A DNA stretch of 64,000 bases, taken from assembly GCA_003260075.1 (NCBI GenBank), contig QLIY01000317.1:62001-126000 (forward strand), given 5' to 3'. A program made the position numbers and the translations under genes. The stretch is from Phallusia mammillata (taxonomy: Eukaryota; Chordata; Ascidiacea; Phlebobranchia; Ascidiidae). Positions 27,555 through 48,175 of the stretch are shown piece after piece (position 1 is the stretch's first letter; each line of letters opens with the position of its first letter). The notes beneath the pieces were generated by a model, which saw nothing but the letters and a program-made list of their open reading frames with translations, had not been told where the DNA came from and made no database searches.

Positions 27555-27925
27555 TGCTTTAGCTCCCCTCGCATTTCAAAGCGTGTTTACGATATCTATG
27601 TTCCGGATATCTTATTTTAAACATGAGACTATACGGTTCGGTTCACTTAAAATCCCATTGGTGGAGAAAGCGCCTTTGACTGCTCGGCTTCTAAGATACG
27701 GGTCTGTTCGTATGTAAGTTATTTTTACATCCTCGGGGGGGGGGACTTTAGCCGCCCTCGCATTTCAAAGCGTGTTTACGATATCTATGTTCCGAAAATC
27801 TTATTTTAAACATGAGACTATACGGTTCGGTGCACTCAAAATCCCATTGGTGGAGAAAGCGCCTTTGACTGCTCTGCTTCTAAGATACGGGTCTGTTCGT
27901 ATGTAAGTTATTTTTACATCCTCGA
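27555..27925. repeat. 180-bp direct duplication separated by 10 G, with several substitutions
   Basis: 27555-27735 recurs at 27746-27925, with differences such as CGGATATC/CGAAAATC and GGTTCACTTA/GGTGCACTCA. G-run at 27735-27744. The divergence is about that of two alleles in a highly heterozygous genome. Confidence 0.9.
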
Positions 27926-28232
27926 CGGGTTAAGGACTAATCGGAGGCTTTAGGTTGAACTTCCGCTGCCGGACAAATGCGAACGATTTTGCCATCACTC
28001 GCGCTACTTTGTTCCGCTACACAAAGCCTTATGGTTACCGTTTTATACCCCGTCTGGTAAAGTGTTATGTGGGCACATTTAGAGCTTCTGGTGGAATGAA
28101 TTTTTAGATCAACAGAGCAAATAGATGACCAGGCTATTCGCTAACAGGTAAACCCAAGTGGTTTAGTTGTCATTTCCATTTTTATAGGCAGTGATGATTA
28201 GGATAACACCTTGCCGTATATTTTTAACAGTT

Positions 28233-30406
28233 TGACGACTTTGTAAATAGATTTTTCGGAGTAAATTTAGCAAAAGCATGCCACAGGTGACCCATTGAAT
28301 TATAAAGTTTTTTGTTTCATTATTTTTCTCAGGTTTGGTTGTTGGTGGAGGATTCCAGATGACAAACTACATTTAAAACCGCGCTTGGAATTCACGCGAC
28401 CTGTTCACGCGCAAACTGCCAGAACCAAATCAACACGTCCAGGTATCGCGTGTCGCCCTAACAGAATTAGCCCCGCCTAACCTAATCAACGACAACAAAG
28501 GAAAATTAAACGCGACTCGATACGTGTTTCTCCACCACAATGCGAGAAAGCGGACTCCCATAGTAGAAGCCTTTTCAGTGGGCGGCCGAGGGTTGGAATG
28601 TTGTCTGTTAACATGTTGTTTTTTCGTCGTACCAATCTGATTGGGAGGAGAAACAAGCAACTGGAAACGCCCTTTGACAAGTCATTGTTCTTCGTGTTTC
28701 CCAAGCTGATCATTTAACACGTGGTGAGGCGAGAGTGTTTGGAATACACAGCAGGATTGATAATAAAACGAAATTGATTTTTGACAAACTGAGAACCAAG
28801 CAAACATGAAAGCTATCACATTGCGCAAGAGAGGCATAAGATACCGTCATCGATATGTTACACCTACGACATTATCGACTATTCAGGTCATCAGTATGAT
28901 ATTCTAGAAATCACTAACAATTTCTGCGGATGACGTACAATTGACTAGGTGAAATGAGTTTTACCAAACAACGCAGCAACACAAGTTAAAAATACGCTTG
29001 TCTGATATGTGATTCTGTACACCTACTTTTCACCAAATTAATTACGATATGTAGGTTGGAGTTACCTATAACCGTAGGGTATATACACAAAAATATATCA
29101 CGTTTACTTTAGGGGCTGTGGAAGGCTGGTGGACATCGTTTACTTAGTCCAAACCGTTTACAATTACCACAAACCAGGACAACGTAACTGCTTGAAGGAA
29201 AGTGCTTAAAACATGACTGTGCCTGTTAAAGTGGAATATGTCTCGAACTGTATGGCCAAGAAACAAACAATACCACTTTTAGTTCTAACCTTTGTGTTAA
29301 AGTTTAAATGGGATTCACNACGACTTTGTAAATAGATTTTTCGGAGTAAATTTAGCAAAAGCATGCCACAGGTGACCCATTGAATTATAAAGTTTTTTGT
29401 TTCATTATTTTTCTCAGGTTTGGTTGTTGGTGGTGGATTCCAGATGACAAACTACATTTAAAACCGCGCTTGGAATTCACGCGACCTGTTCACGCGCAAA
29501 CTGCCAGAACCAAATCAACACGTCCAGGTATCGCGTGTCGCCCTAACAGAATTAGCCCCGCCTAACCTAATCAACGACAACAAAGGAAAATTAAACGCGA
29601 CTCGATACGTGTTTCTCCACCACAATGCGAGAAAGCGGACTCCCATAGTAGAAGCCTTTTCAGTGGGCGGCCGAGGGTTGGAATGTTGTCTGTTAACATG
29701 TTGTTTTTTCGTCGTACCAATCTGATTGGGAGGAGAAACAAGCAACTGGAAACGCCCTTTGACAAGTCATTGTTCTTCGTGTTTCCCAAGCTGATCATTT
29801 AACACGTGGTGAGGCGAGAGTGTTTGGAATACACAGCAGGATTGATAATAAAACGAAATTGATTTTTGACAAACTGAGAACCAAGCAAACATGAAAGCTA
29901 TCACATTGCGCAAGAGAGGCATAAGATACCGTCATCGATATGTTACACCTACGACATTATCGACTATTCAGGTCATCAGTATGATATTCTAGAAATCACT
30001 AACAATTTCTGCGGATGACGTACAATTGACTAGGTGAAATGAGTTTTGGCAAACAACGCAGCAACACAAGTTAAAAATACGCTTGTCTGATATGTGATTC
30101 TGTACACCTACTTTTCACCAAATTAATTACGATATGTAGGTTGGAGTTACCTATAACCGTAGGGTATATACACAAAAATATATCACGTTTACTTTAGAGG
30201 CTGTGGAAGGCTGGTGGACATCGTTTACTTAGTCCAAACCGTTTACAATTACCACAAACCAGGACAACGTAACTGCTTGAAGGAAAGTGCTTAAAACATG
30301 ACTGTGCCTGTTAAAGTGGAATATGTCTCGAACTGTATGGCCAAGAAACAAACAATACCACTTTTAGTTCTAACCTTTGTGTTAAAGTTTAAATGGGATT
30401 CACCTT
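28233..30406. repeat. Unmerged contig overlap: 1.09-kb direct duplication around a single N
   Basis: Bases from about 28233 to 29318 recur from about 29320 to 30403 at an offset of 1085, separated by one N at 29319. Only a few single-base differences are visible (for example gtggagg/gtggtgg near 28346, ttttacc/ttttggc near 28964). The left contig ends inside a sequence that the right contig continues, which is typical of two overlapping contigs left side by side. Confidence 0.9.
28333..28442 (+). CDS. Anonymous candidate internal exon (plus strand)
   Basis: Open 110-nt stretch with a strong acceptor (ttatttttctcag) and a donor (CCAG|GTATCG). It translates as FGCWWRIPDDK... and ends TKSTRP. 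The other two frames hit stops. The same exon recurs at 29418-29527 with one replacement (WWR to WWW), which is the contig duplicate. I recognise no family, and no neighbouring plus-strand exon is certain, so this is a splice-site-based guess. Confidence 0.25.
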
Positions 30407-30789
30407 TTTATATGACATTTGTCAAACATGTGTATTTTGAAAGTGAAACCGCCGACTTCAAAACAAGAAGTAAACAAACGTAAATTCAAGAGTTATAACT
30501 TTAAGAGGGTAAGAACCCAAAGATAAAGTTTCTAGGTAGTTTTTTTAAGGAACTTGTTTTAGATAACATAAATGAACCAGACATATTTTGAAAATAGGTA
30601 TGTACACGTGGTGACTATTTGATACTTTCTTTTTTACACAAAAATACGTCCAAGTTTATTTGGATACAAACGCAAGGACGCGATTAATAAATATAAAACA
30701 TCACAGTACGATAACAGTGCAGTAAAAGTTTGGATTCCATCACAATTAAATGTCTGCCGAATGATGGTTTCTTCGCAGCTGTAAGCTAC

Positions 30790-32871
30790 CTGATATTTAA
30801 CCTCTCCGATCATTCCGTTCCAGGTTCCGTGTTTTTCGTTTTTCGATCCGTACTGTCCGTCATTTACCGGCTTAATCCTGTACTGCAGGGGAGCAATTTT
30901 CGTAATCTCTTTGAGCAAGTCAACACAATATCCCTCGAATCGATCGTTGCCTTCCAATGTCTCCCAATTGCTTTTCAGTGTCACGTAAGGTTCCTCCTAT
31001 TAAAAACATTAGATAGAACCTTCGAAATGAAAGGATAAAGCAATATAACCAGTGCCTTTCACATATGAGTCGCTGGAAGCTTTGAATTGGTTTTGGCAGC
31101 CTTTTTCTCACGGTATTAAACTGTTGGGTACCAACAACTTTATACCAACTGAGCATTAATTTTGTTTATGATGTGATTTTGTTTGTTAGCTTGTTAACAT
31201 TAGTCATTCCTTGTTAACATTAGTCAAATCATATTCAAAAAATGGCAACTTGATCCAGGCAAATCTAGGCAACTTGTTTGCATACAACAGCTTTACAAAT
31301 TAAATATTCGCAGCGTTTATAGTCGTCGCGATATCACTCAAAACAAATTAGTATCACAATGTAGGTTGGTTTAATTTACTGATTACATTACACTTACCAA
31401 AATTGTTGTGACAATGAGTGTTCGGTTTCTGAAAGATTCAAGTATCTTGGCATGAGACACAGTTCCGTTTATAACAAGTTTTCCGAATTCGTCATCCCGG
31501 TCATCGGTCCATGACCCGACCAATCTAGGTCCAGTGCTTCCCGCTGTATACAAGTTTACGCCATAGTTGATCCGATTCCCTTTTTCGTCGAATTGAACAT
31601 TTCCGGTCAAGCCAGTGAATTGCACCTGGTAAAGTAAACAAATTTTAATTGGACAAGGAACATGTTTGTGGTTTTAACAAGCGTGGTTGTTAGGCTTACT
31701 TCTATACATCTAAAGAGCAATACTTTCTGGGAACCGCAACGCAGCACAAAGGTAAAACCTTTTCAAAGCAAACTTATTGATGTGAATGCCAACAAAGGTA
31801 CAAAAGGTTTTAAAAATTCCGTTAAGAAATAGACGGACCAGCATATTAGTAAAACCATGACTGTTTTTACTGGTTTTACGTGCTGCCTATTTTTTCATTT
31901 TTCTTTTTAAAATGTTTTTTTTTACAAATATCTTCTTTGGCTGCTTTTTCACAAGTTTCTTTAAGCTGTTTGGTTACCTTTTTTATCGCTCGCGTTATAT
32001 CGAAGCCTGTTGTCAAGGGAACTACAGGCAACTGATGACACGTAATCTCGTCTTCTCGATTGCCTTCCTCCCGCAGTTGTTCAACAAACACGTAATTTCG
32101 TTCCGATATTGACGTCATTCCTATCGCCATAGCGGTAAAGGAATCGTAGACCAAAGCTGCTTCGTCCTGTTTATTAAAATGTTTTTAGTTTTACCGATTT
32201 ATGTCCGTTTACAAATGATTGTTAACAGTGAAGTCTATACGTCAAACTCGAGCTACTATATCAGAACAGTGTTGTAAGCGGGCTTGCAATTGGGGCCTAA
32301 ACTCGAAAAGGCAATCCAAAAACCCGGTTCGAGCCAAAAATTTCATAACAAAAACCCCGAAAAACGCCTGAAATTTGCGCCACAGTTTTAAGCCGAATAT
32401 GAATTCAGGCCCGAATCAAACATGTTTTAGTCAAAATAGAAGCCAGCGCCTGAAATGCTTCCAACTCTGAACACAGGGTAATTCACTCGTAATTGCAAGC
32501 TACAGGAGCATTTAAAAGGTTTAATAGTTTTATGAAAAGTCCCTGTTACACAAATGATTTGGCCATAATTGACACTTCCTGATCTTTTCAGTACCAATGG
32601 CTGCATATGGAAAGTTCAAAAACCCTACTGAAGACCCTTGAGTAATGGACTATGACTCACGTGCATAAACGTCAACTAATATTTATAATGTTCTGTTTAA
32701 CAAACAATTATGTCATTAACTTACCGTGACCTTAATTTCTCTTCCTTCCTTAGTTTTTCTGAGTTCTCTTTTAACTTCCTGAATTCGAGAATTTGTCTGA
32801 TCCGTAAAACTGAGAAAGTAAAGTTTGGCGGATCCACCGGCGTAAACGGCCAAGTTGTCGTTTATTAAACC
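30790..32871 (-). pseudogene. Second copy of glutamate receptor exons 7-10 in an unmerged contig (allelic or assembly duplicate)
   Basis: Exon copies lie at 32871-32725 (exon 7), 32166-31978 (exon 8), 31625-31398 (exon 9) and 30996-30790 (exon 10). They match 39482-37383 almost base for base and stay open with intact splice sites. Intron differences include one 22-bp repeat unit at 32241-32262 against three at 38820-38885, and an extra approximately 20-bp duplication near 31187-31225. These make it a different haplotype rather than a re-read of the same DNA. Downstream of exon 10 this contig runs at 30776 directly into sequence matching the receptor 3' flank, so exons 11-18 are absent. I treat it as a redundant allele or misassembly, not a second gene. 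Confidence 0.85.
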
Positions 32872-32881
32872 CTACACATAT

Positions 32882-33739
32882 NNNNNNNNNNNNNNNNNNN
32901 NNNNNNNNNNNNNNNNNNNNNNNNNNNNNNNNNNNNNNNNNNNNNNNNNNNNNNNNNNNNNNNNNNNNNNNNNNNNNNNNNNNNNNNNNNNNNNNNNNNN
33001 NNNNNNNNNNNNNNNNNNNNNNNNNNNNNNNNNNNNNNNNNNNNNNNNNNNNNNNNNNNNNNNNNNNNNNNNNNNNNNNNNNNNNNNNNNNNNNNNNNNN
33101 NNNNNNNNNNNNNNNNNNNNNNNNNNNNNNNNNNNNNNNNNNNNNNNNNNNNNNNNNNNNNNNNNNNNNNNNNNNNNNNNNNNNNNNNNNNNNNNNNNNN
33201 NNNNNNNNNNNNNNNNNNNNNNNNNNNNNNNNNNNNNNNNNNNNNNNNNNNNNNNNNNNNNNNNNNNNNNNNNNNNNNNNNNNNNNNNNNNNNNNNNNNN
33301 NNNNNNNNNNNNNNNNNNNNNNNNNNNNNNNNNNNNNNNNNNNNNNNNNNNNNNNNNNNNNNNNNNNNNNNNNNNNNNNNNNNNNNNNNNNNNNNNNNNN
33401 NNNNNNNNNNNNNNNNNNNNNNNNNNNNNNNNNNNNNNNNNNNNNNNNNNNNNNNNNNNNNNNNNNNNNNNNNNNNNNNNNNNNNNNNNNNNNNNNNNNN
33501 NNNNNNNNNNNNNNNNNNNNNNNNNNNNNNNNNNNNNNNNNNNNNNNNNNNNNNNNNNNNNNNNNNNNNNNNNNNNNNNNNNNNNNNNNNNNNNNNNNNN
33601 NNNNNNNNNNNNNNNNNNNNNNNNNNNNNNNNNNNNNNNNNNNNNNNNNNNNNNNNNNNNNNNNNNNNNNNNNNNNNNNNNNNNNNNNNNNNNNNNNNNN
33701 NNNNNNNNNNNNNNNNNNNNNNNNNNNNNNNNNNNNNNN
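32882..33739. other. Assembly gap (858 N)
   Basis: Run of 858 undetermined bases. The flanks at 32315-32881 and 33740-34306 are the same sequence, so the true gap size is meaningless and may be negative. Any reading frame through it is artefactual. Confidence 0.99.
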
Positions 33740-34149
33740 TCCAAAAACCCGGTTCGAGCCAAAAATTTCATAACAAAAACCCCGAAAAACGCCTGAAATT
33801 TGCGCCACAGTTTTAAGCCGAATATGAATTCAGGCCCGAATCAAACATGTTTTAGTCAAAATAGAAGCCAGCGCCTGAAATGCTTCCAACTCTGAACACA
33901 GGGTAATTCACTCGTAATTGCAAGCTACAGGAGCATTTAAAAGGTTTAATAGTTTTATGAAAAGTCCCTGTTACACAAATGATTTGGCCATAATTGACAC
34001 TTCCTGATCTTTTCAGTACCAATGGCTGCATATGGAAAGTTCAAAAACCCTACTGAAGACCCTTGAGTAATGGACTATGACTCACGTGCATAAACGTCAA
34101 CTAATATTTATAATGTTCTGTTTAACAAACAATTATGTCATTAACTTAC

Positions 34150-34296
34150 CGTGACCTTAATTTCTCTTCCTTCCTTAGTTTTTCTGAGTTCTCTTTTAAC
34201 TTCCTGAATTTGAGAATTTGTCTGATCCGTAAAACTGAGAAAGTAAAGTTTGGCGGATCCACCGGCGTAAACGGCCAAGTTGTCGTTTATTAAACC
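34150..34296 (-). pseudogene. Third copy of glutamate receptor exon 7 in a short unmerged contig
   Basis: The sequence 33740-34398, bounded by the N gap and a single N, repeats 32315-32881 and then continues as 39490-39580 does. It carries the exon 7 coding sequence with both splice sites and one base change in the exon. It overlaps both neighbours and is best read as an unmerged assembly piece. Confidence 0.85.
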
Positions 34297-34399
34297 CTAC
34301 ATATATGTAAGTAAAGAACATCAGTTGAAAGTTACTGACACGTAAAGCTGCATTATTCGAAAACAAGAAATTGGCAAAATAAACCTATGTGTTACTTAN

Positions 34400-35012
34400 G
34401 GTATATACACAAAAATATATCACGTTTACTTTAGAGGCTGTGGAAGGCTGGTGGACATCGTTTACTTAGTCCAAACCGTTTACAATTACCACAAACCAGG
34501 ACAACGTAACTGCTTGAAGGAAAGTGCTTAAAACATGACTGTGCCTGTTAAAGTGGAATATGTCTCGAACTGTATGGCCAAGAAACAAACAATACCACTT
34601 TTAGTTCTAACCTTTGTGTTAAAGTTTAAATGGGATTCACCTTTTTATATGACATTTGTCAAACATGTGTATTTTGAAAGTGAAACCGCCGACTTCAAAA
34701 CAAGAAGTAAACAAACGTAAATTCAAGAGTTATAACTTTAAGAGGGTAAGAACCCAAAGATAAAGTTTCTAGGTAGTTTTTTTAAGGAACTTGTTTTAGA
34801 TAACATAAATGAACCAGACATATTTTGAAAATAGGTATGTACACGTGGTGACTATTTGATACTTTCTTTTTTACACAAAAATACGTCCAAGTTTATTTGG
34901 ATACAAACGCAAGGACGCGATTAATAAATATAAAACATCACAGTACGATAACAGTGCAGTAAAAGTTTGGATTCCATCACAATTAAATGTCTGCCGAATG
35001 ATGGTTTCTTCG
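34400..35012. repeat. Direct duplicate of 30163-30775 (3' flank of the glutamate receptor)
   Basis: Begins right after the single N at 34399 and matches 30163-30775 at an offset of 4237, ending at the shared string ggtttcttcgc. From there the right-hand copy continues into receptor exon 18 while the left-hand copy jumps to exon 10 flank. It contains the candidate poly(A) signal. Confidence 0.9.
34892..34897 (-). promoter_or_regulatory. candidate polyadenylation signal AATAAA of the glutamate receptor gene
   Basis: Reads AATAAA on the minus strand about 245 bases beyond the stop codon at 35140, a normal distance for a 3' UTR. This is sequence evidence only, and a further 3' exon would change the assignment. 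Confidence 0.4.
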
Positions 35013-35139
35013 CGAACGTGTGGCGTCACTTGGCGGTGGAGAAAAAATGGACCGAGGTATTTCAACTGGGTGGGGGTTATTGTTGGATGAAACCACGTTT
35101 AACGTTAAACCAGAAGTGCCTACAAAATGAGAAGATGAT

Positions 35140-43345
<8,206 letters not shown>

Positions 43346-44736
43346 GGTTCCCTCCAGCAAAATGGACCCTCGGTATACCTCAAATTTTTACTTCACGACT
43401 GCTAGGTTATGGCCAGTATCTGACAATAAACAGAATTTAAATTCCTACGTGAATATGTTTTGCGTTTAGATTTCATTTAATATTCAGGTCACCAACTTGT
43501 ACCATCTAACTGCAAAAGTGCACATGTTCGTTTACATTGATATATATTTACTCCAGTATATTTGATGACATTTCTCCGAAAGCACAGGAATAAATTTCGA
43601 GCAGATATATCTAAGATTTTTCATCTAACTCTCAGTAAATGTAAAACAAATTTGCGTAATAAACCCAATACTAAAAATGACTCCAAGAGATTAAAGAGCA
43701 ATCTGCTTTGCCTCATATCTGAAGTCCCGTCATATACACACATCAGCAAGCAGCTTTTTCAACATCACAGTATCATTTTCCTAACTTACTCTGGGACCGT
43801 TTATCGAAGCAGCGACAAACTTCTGATCAGCCTTCAAATGCGTAATGATTCCTGGAGCTGCCAATCGAACGCTTCTCAAATTTGACGTCTGCACTTTTCA
43901 TGCGGCTTTGCTTGCGGATTAAAACCTAATCAAGATCGCTGCGAAAGATAATTGCGCAATTCCGGGCGGCTGACTTTGGTCTGAACGTTTGCCACAGGAT
44001 CGATGTAGCGCGAAGTGCAAGATTTTTACAAACTAGGAATCGATGCGTTCTACAGCGTTGCGCTTTTTTGGAATTCAACGCCAAATCGCGTCGCGGGAAT
44101 AAACCCTGCATGAAGCGGCGCGCTTTTGTAATTTGTTTGCAAATTATTGTTCGCTAAAATGTCTTAATTTTGAAGGGGAAACGTAAGTCCTGTGAGATTT
44201 GTCAAGGCAGTATCGTTTAAATTACAATACAATCAAGTGGGTCAAAACGATTTGACTCTTACTTATTGGCAACTAATGTTGTTTATAATGTACATGCACG
44301 CGAAACAAACAAACATTTTTTAGCAATACTATCATGGGAAATATTTAACTTATATCCTACTATCAAATTTTTTTTGACTTATTTTTATTAAGTTGTTTTA
44401 GTTTACAACACCTAATTGGCTCTGAGCGTTTAAAAAATGAATATAATCACATCGATGATAAGTTTTCAAGAAAATCGGTCGGATTTGTTTTGCGGTAAAA
44501 TGTAAATTTCAGCACATGCATTGTGGTTTTTAGACACAAAGTATACATCATCCACAGCCACCAAACCCAAATTAACACATAAAAAATATACTTTGATTTA
44601 TGGTTTGAAAGTTAGACGGCTTTTGCCTCCACAACTGTTATTAGCAATTATACCAGCTGCTTATATATACCATAAGTGCAGCAATGTTGGAATGTAAAAT
44701 AGCCAACAGTTATAACAAAGACATTAACTGTATTTG
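43346..44736. other. Intergenic: receptor 5' flank and symporter copy A 3' flank
   Basis: The right part should hold the glutamate receptor promoter. No TATA box is called with confidence. AATAAA on the minus strand at 44384-44389 could be the poly(A) signal of copy A. Confidence 0.4.
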
Positions 44737-46313
44737 CTACTGGGCAGGTTGTGCATCTGAAACTTGCAAAGGTTTCAACTCCGTATTCTCAGCATTTTTG
44801 TTCGCCACTTGTGGAACACCAAAGCGAAAAAACTCGCGGACCTTGTGAGGAAGGCATTTGTTGTCAACAAACGGCAGAAACAATACTGGATTAGTTTCCG
44901 AGGGCTTGTTGGCTCCTGTACAACATTTAAATAAGTCATCGATATTCGAAACAATGGGAATATAGGAAATGATATTTACCAGTGGCAAACGAAACAACCA
45001 ATCCAACCACCAAGGTTACCACAAACGACAGCACTCCATAGTAGAAGTAAGATACAGCAAAAAGTGTGTTTTGCAACGTTGATCTAAAAGTAATTTGCTT
45101 CGTCGCTAAAATAACAAACACAAAAATATGCCACAAACGAAAGGCCACATTACCACCTTTCAGGTGCAATCATAAAAGGAGTCGTGGAGACAAAAGATTG
45201 ATTGGTTGTTTCTGGTAACCAAGTCACATTTGACAACAACGCTTCAGCCTGGCACTGGTCGGTAGATGTCGCTATAAACGCGTATTTCTCTAGTGGTTTC
45301 CCGTATATCAGAGCACCGGCTGAAATCCAACATGCAAACACAGTGGCTGCGACTTGACCCACTGCGGCACCCTGAAAAAAAATAGTTCGGCGATGGGCAG
45401 AATAATATCAAAACCCCATACAGCTGTATATATGTATTGTATGACCAATGTAGATTTTTATAGCCGAAATGGCACATGTTAAGAACCGCTTGTTTTAGGC
45501 ACTGTTACACAAAAACAAATACGGTACCTACATTCTTTACATGATATTAAAGAAGCTTCCAGGCAGGACAACACGATGTTTTAACAACATCTATTATAAC
45601 TTACAACAGTTGTGCACCAAGGAAAAAAACAAGGCGAGTGTAAAGACTCCCAATATTGGACCAGCGATTGACCCGGTTAAGATGAGACCCAGCTGGTTGA
45701 CAGTGGCGTCAATAAATTCAATGGAGAACGCGTATGACATCACCAGGACTCCGTAAATGAAAACTAAAAAAGTAGCTTATTGCGCATCATAATAAATAAT
45801 AGTATACCACGCCCTTAAAGGTGTAATACCGAATCATGCCGGTCACCCAAGCATTCCCACATGACATGGACGCTTCAAGGCTGATAACAGTATGAATGTT
45901 TTAATCTTAGCAATTCATAATAACAATACCATACTATATATAACGACTTATATAATATAATACAATCAACTATTTCTATATTGAAGTCCCCCTGATTTGG
46001 ACGCTGCTTCGGTACTTAAGTAAAATGTAATTCACTCAATAAAAAATATGGAGACAATATTTTCAGTTAAGACGTTATTATAAAAGGCTGGTTTTTATAA
46101 TAAACCAGTAGATCAGCCATAGACTTGGTTTGGTCACAAACTGATGAAGCCAACCTGAGATTTTACTGATACGTAACTTGGTGCGTTCACTGAGGTTAGG
46201 TTTCCATGGAAGAATAAAATCTTCCAAAATAAGCGCCCCGTTTGCATTGATTCCAGAAGATATTGTGCTGGAATTAGAAAAATATTACAATATTAGCTGT
46301 CTTACAAAAAAAA

Positions 46314-46368
<55 letters not shown>
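46314..46368. repeat. Homopolymer of 55 G in intron 8 of symporter copy A
   Basis: G-run between exon 9 (ends at 46267) and exon 8 (46433) of copy A. The corresponding introns of copies B and C lack it. Confidence 0.95.
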
Positions 46369-46370
<2 letters not shown>

Positions 46371-47475
46371 AAAAAGGTGTATGTCTCAACGCAGGCGTTA
46401 TTTAAAAAAAAACGGACGGAACAGTAATTTACCTCATAGCTCCACTGAACGCCGCTGATACAAAGAGACCCGCCATTCCAGGTACATTCCTAAAAATCTT
46501 AACCACCATATATGGCAGCAGTTGATCTGGTTTTTCAATTTCTCCAGTTTTCAGTGGATCGCAGCCTTCAAAGTACGCGTACATCACACATCCAATCAAT
46601 GCAGAAAGCGAGAAAAATATAACAGAAGGAACGATAGACAACACAGCAGCTCTGCACGATACGTAAACAGTTTTTAAGTGACTGTTCACGCTAAAACCTT
46701 AATATGATGCAAACCACAGCAATGTTGAGGATATAACTAGTTTGATTTAACTAATACAATTGAACGCACATGCGAGTGTGCTTTACGGATTTGCACGCCA
46801 AGTAACGCTGGCTGATAGATTGAGTGATACAGCTCGCTCTGCACCAAAGGAAAGTTTGACCAATCACTATCGACCAGATGGTATAAGGATATGTTGGATC
46901 CAAGTTAAAACTGAAAAAGTACAACTTAAAAACGACTAGGAGGCTTTACTTAAAAAGAAAAGTTCTTTTTAAAGTAAGTTTGCAATAGCATTCGTTATTG
47001 ATTCTCACTGGATGTTAAAACACAATTTTTCAATTGAGTTATTATTGCTACGTGAATTACGTCATCAAGGGATTTATGCAATTACGTAAATTGTATTGTA
47101 AAGCTAATTATGCTTTTTAGCCAATTGTGCGATTAAGGGGATTATTCGATTAGAAGAATTATACGTTGTCAGTGTATCCCAACGTGGGGGATTGATTTTT
47201 TAGAGGGATAATTGAGGTTTAGCTCAAAGGCACCTTGTTTTGTAACTGAGGTAATGCGAAATTTTACATACTTAATGGCGTTATGTCTGTTTCCTCTTTC
47301 GAGTGCATCCCATACATTTGTAAATCCCCCGACATCGCTTGTGGATTTGATGAAAGCGGCCACCATGCCAGCCAACATTACAAAAGTCTGTAACGTATCG
47401 GTCCACACAACCGCCTTCATTCCTCCCTATCAAACCCAGCATCGTGAAAAAAAAAACAGGATGCAAGCAAGTATT

Positions 47476-47489
47476 GTTATAACAATCTT

Positions 47490-47529
<40 letters not shown>

Positions 47530-47540
47530 TAACAATCTTC
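47476..47540. repeat. 36 G flanked by a 14-bp direct repeat, intron 5 of symporter copy A
   Basis: The string TTATAACAATCTTC occurs immediately on both sides (47477-47490 and 47527-47540) of the G-run 47491-47526, repeating the arrangement seen at 22.5, 23.5 and 27.7 kb. Confidence 0.9.
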
Positions 47541-48175
47541 TTGCAATTTTAGTTCAAAGTAAAAGAAATTCTCTAAAATGCGGATTTTTTTAAAGAATGG
47601 TTGCAAATAATAAAAAAACTCTTTTCGCAACAAAAAATAAACAAACCGAATTCTTTATACCATGGTTGTATAGAAAATGCAAATCACACTGGTGAGACCA
47701 ATGGTCGTGCGAAGGCTTAGTGGTGTCACAGCGCTCAGTGCCAATGCTGGTAGATAAGTTGTCATTCCGTAATACAAGGTCTGTATAAACAATAAAACAT
47801 GTAGTCAGCCTAAATGAATTTTTTGCCTGATCTTTTACCGGCAGATCTGCGATAAATTTGCTGCTTAAAGCACAATTCAATTACCAACTGGTAAACAAAT
47901 AAACTTAAGACAAACTTTACAATCAAAGATATAGATTCAGTTTGAGTTTTGTATCATAACACCAGTACTTTGCTGTTGATAACGCGTGGTTAACTGGGTA
48001 AAATGCATCATTAGCCAACAATAAGGACAAGGTTGTAAATAATCTGTATGTAAACCGACAAAAATTTGTTTAATTTGTAGATTTAGAGATGTCGGGGCCG
48101 TTGACTTACCAAGGAGAGAATTGATGCACTAGAAACCAGTAGTCGCAGTTTGCGATGATAACCAGATCTAACAGC

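Larger units (their letters stand above)
44737..48175 (-). pseudogene. SLC5-family sodium/solute symporter copy A: exons 4-13 only, one-base frameshift
   Basis: Sodium-coupled symporter of the SLC5A5/6/8/12 branch (iodide, vitamin or monocarboxylate carriers); substrate not predictable. Exons numbered after copy B: 48175-48110, 47780-47661, 47426-47272, 46910-46770, 46651-46433, 46267-46155, 45763-45605, 45371-45157, 45083-44980, 44915-44737. Sizes and phases equal those of copies B and C, except exon 10, which is 159 rather than 158 nt: an A7 run at 45623-45629 (A6 in copy B) shifts the frame just before its donor. Motifs include GGMKAVVWTDTLQ, AFSGAMRSTISSGINA (the Ser-Ser of the Na2 site) and the C-terminus SDAQPAQ. 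No exons 1-3 exist on this strand before copy B begins at 49076, and exon 4 has a weak acceptor. Either a 5'-truncated pseudogene or half of a rearranged gene. G-runs lie in two introns. Confidence 0.85.

Noticed and set aside
30634..30984. Receptor exon 10 continuing in frame into a C-terminal tail and stop (truncated receptor)
   Set aside because: Exon 10 has an intact donor at 30790/30789. The frame beyond it is intron joined to 3' flank by the contig break, so no tail protein is claimed.
32771..33808. Long frames of 299-345 codons around 33 kb
   Set aside because: They run through 858 Ns and mean nothing.
28233..34398. A second glutamate receptor gene in tandem
   Set aside because: Near-identity including introns, single-N joins and incomplete overlap show redundant contigs of one locus.
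46178..46405. Plus-strand frame ending in polyglycine
   Set aside because: It is antisense to symporter copy A exon 9 plus a G homopolymer in the intron.
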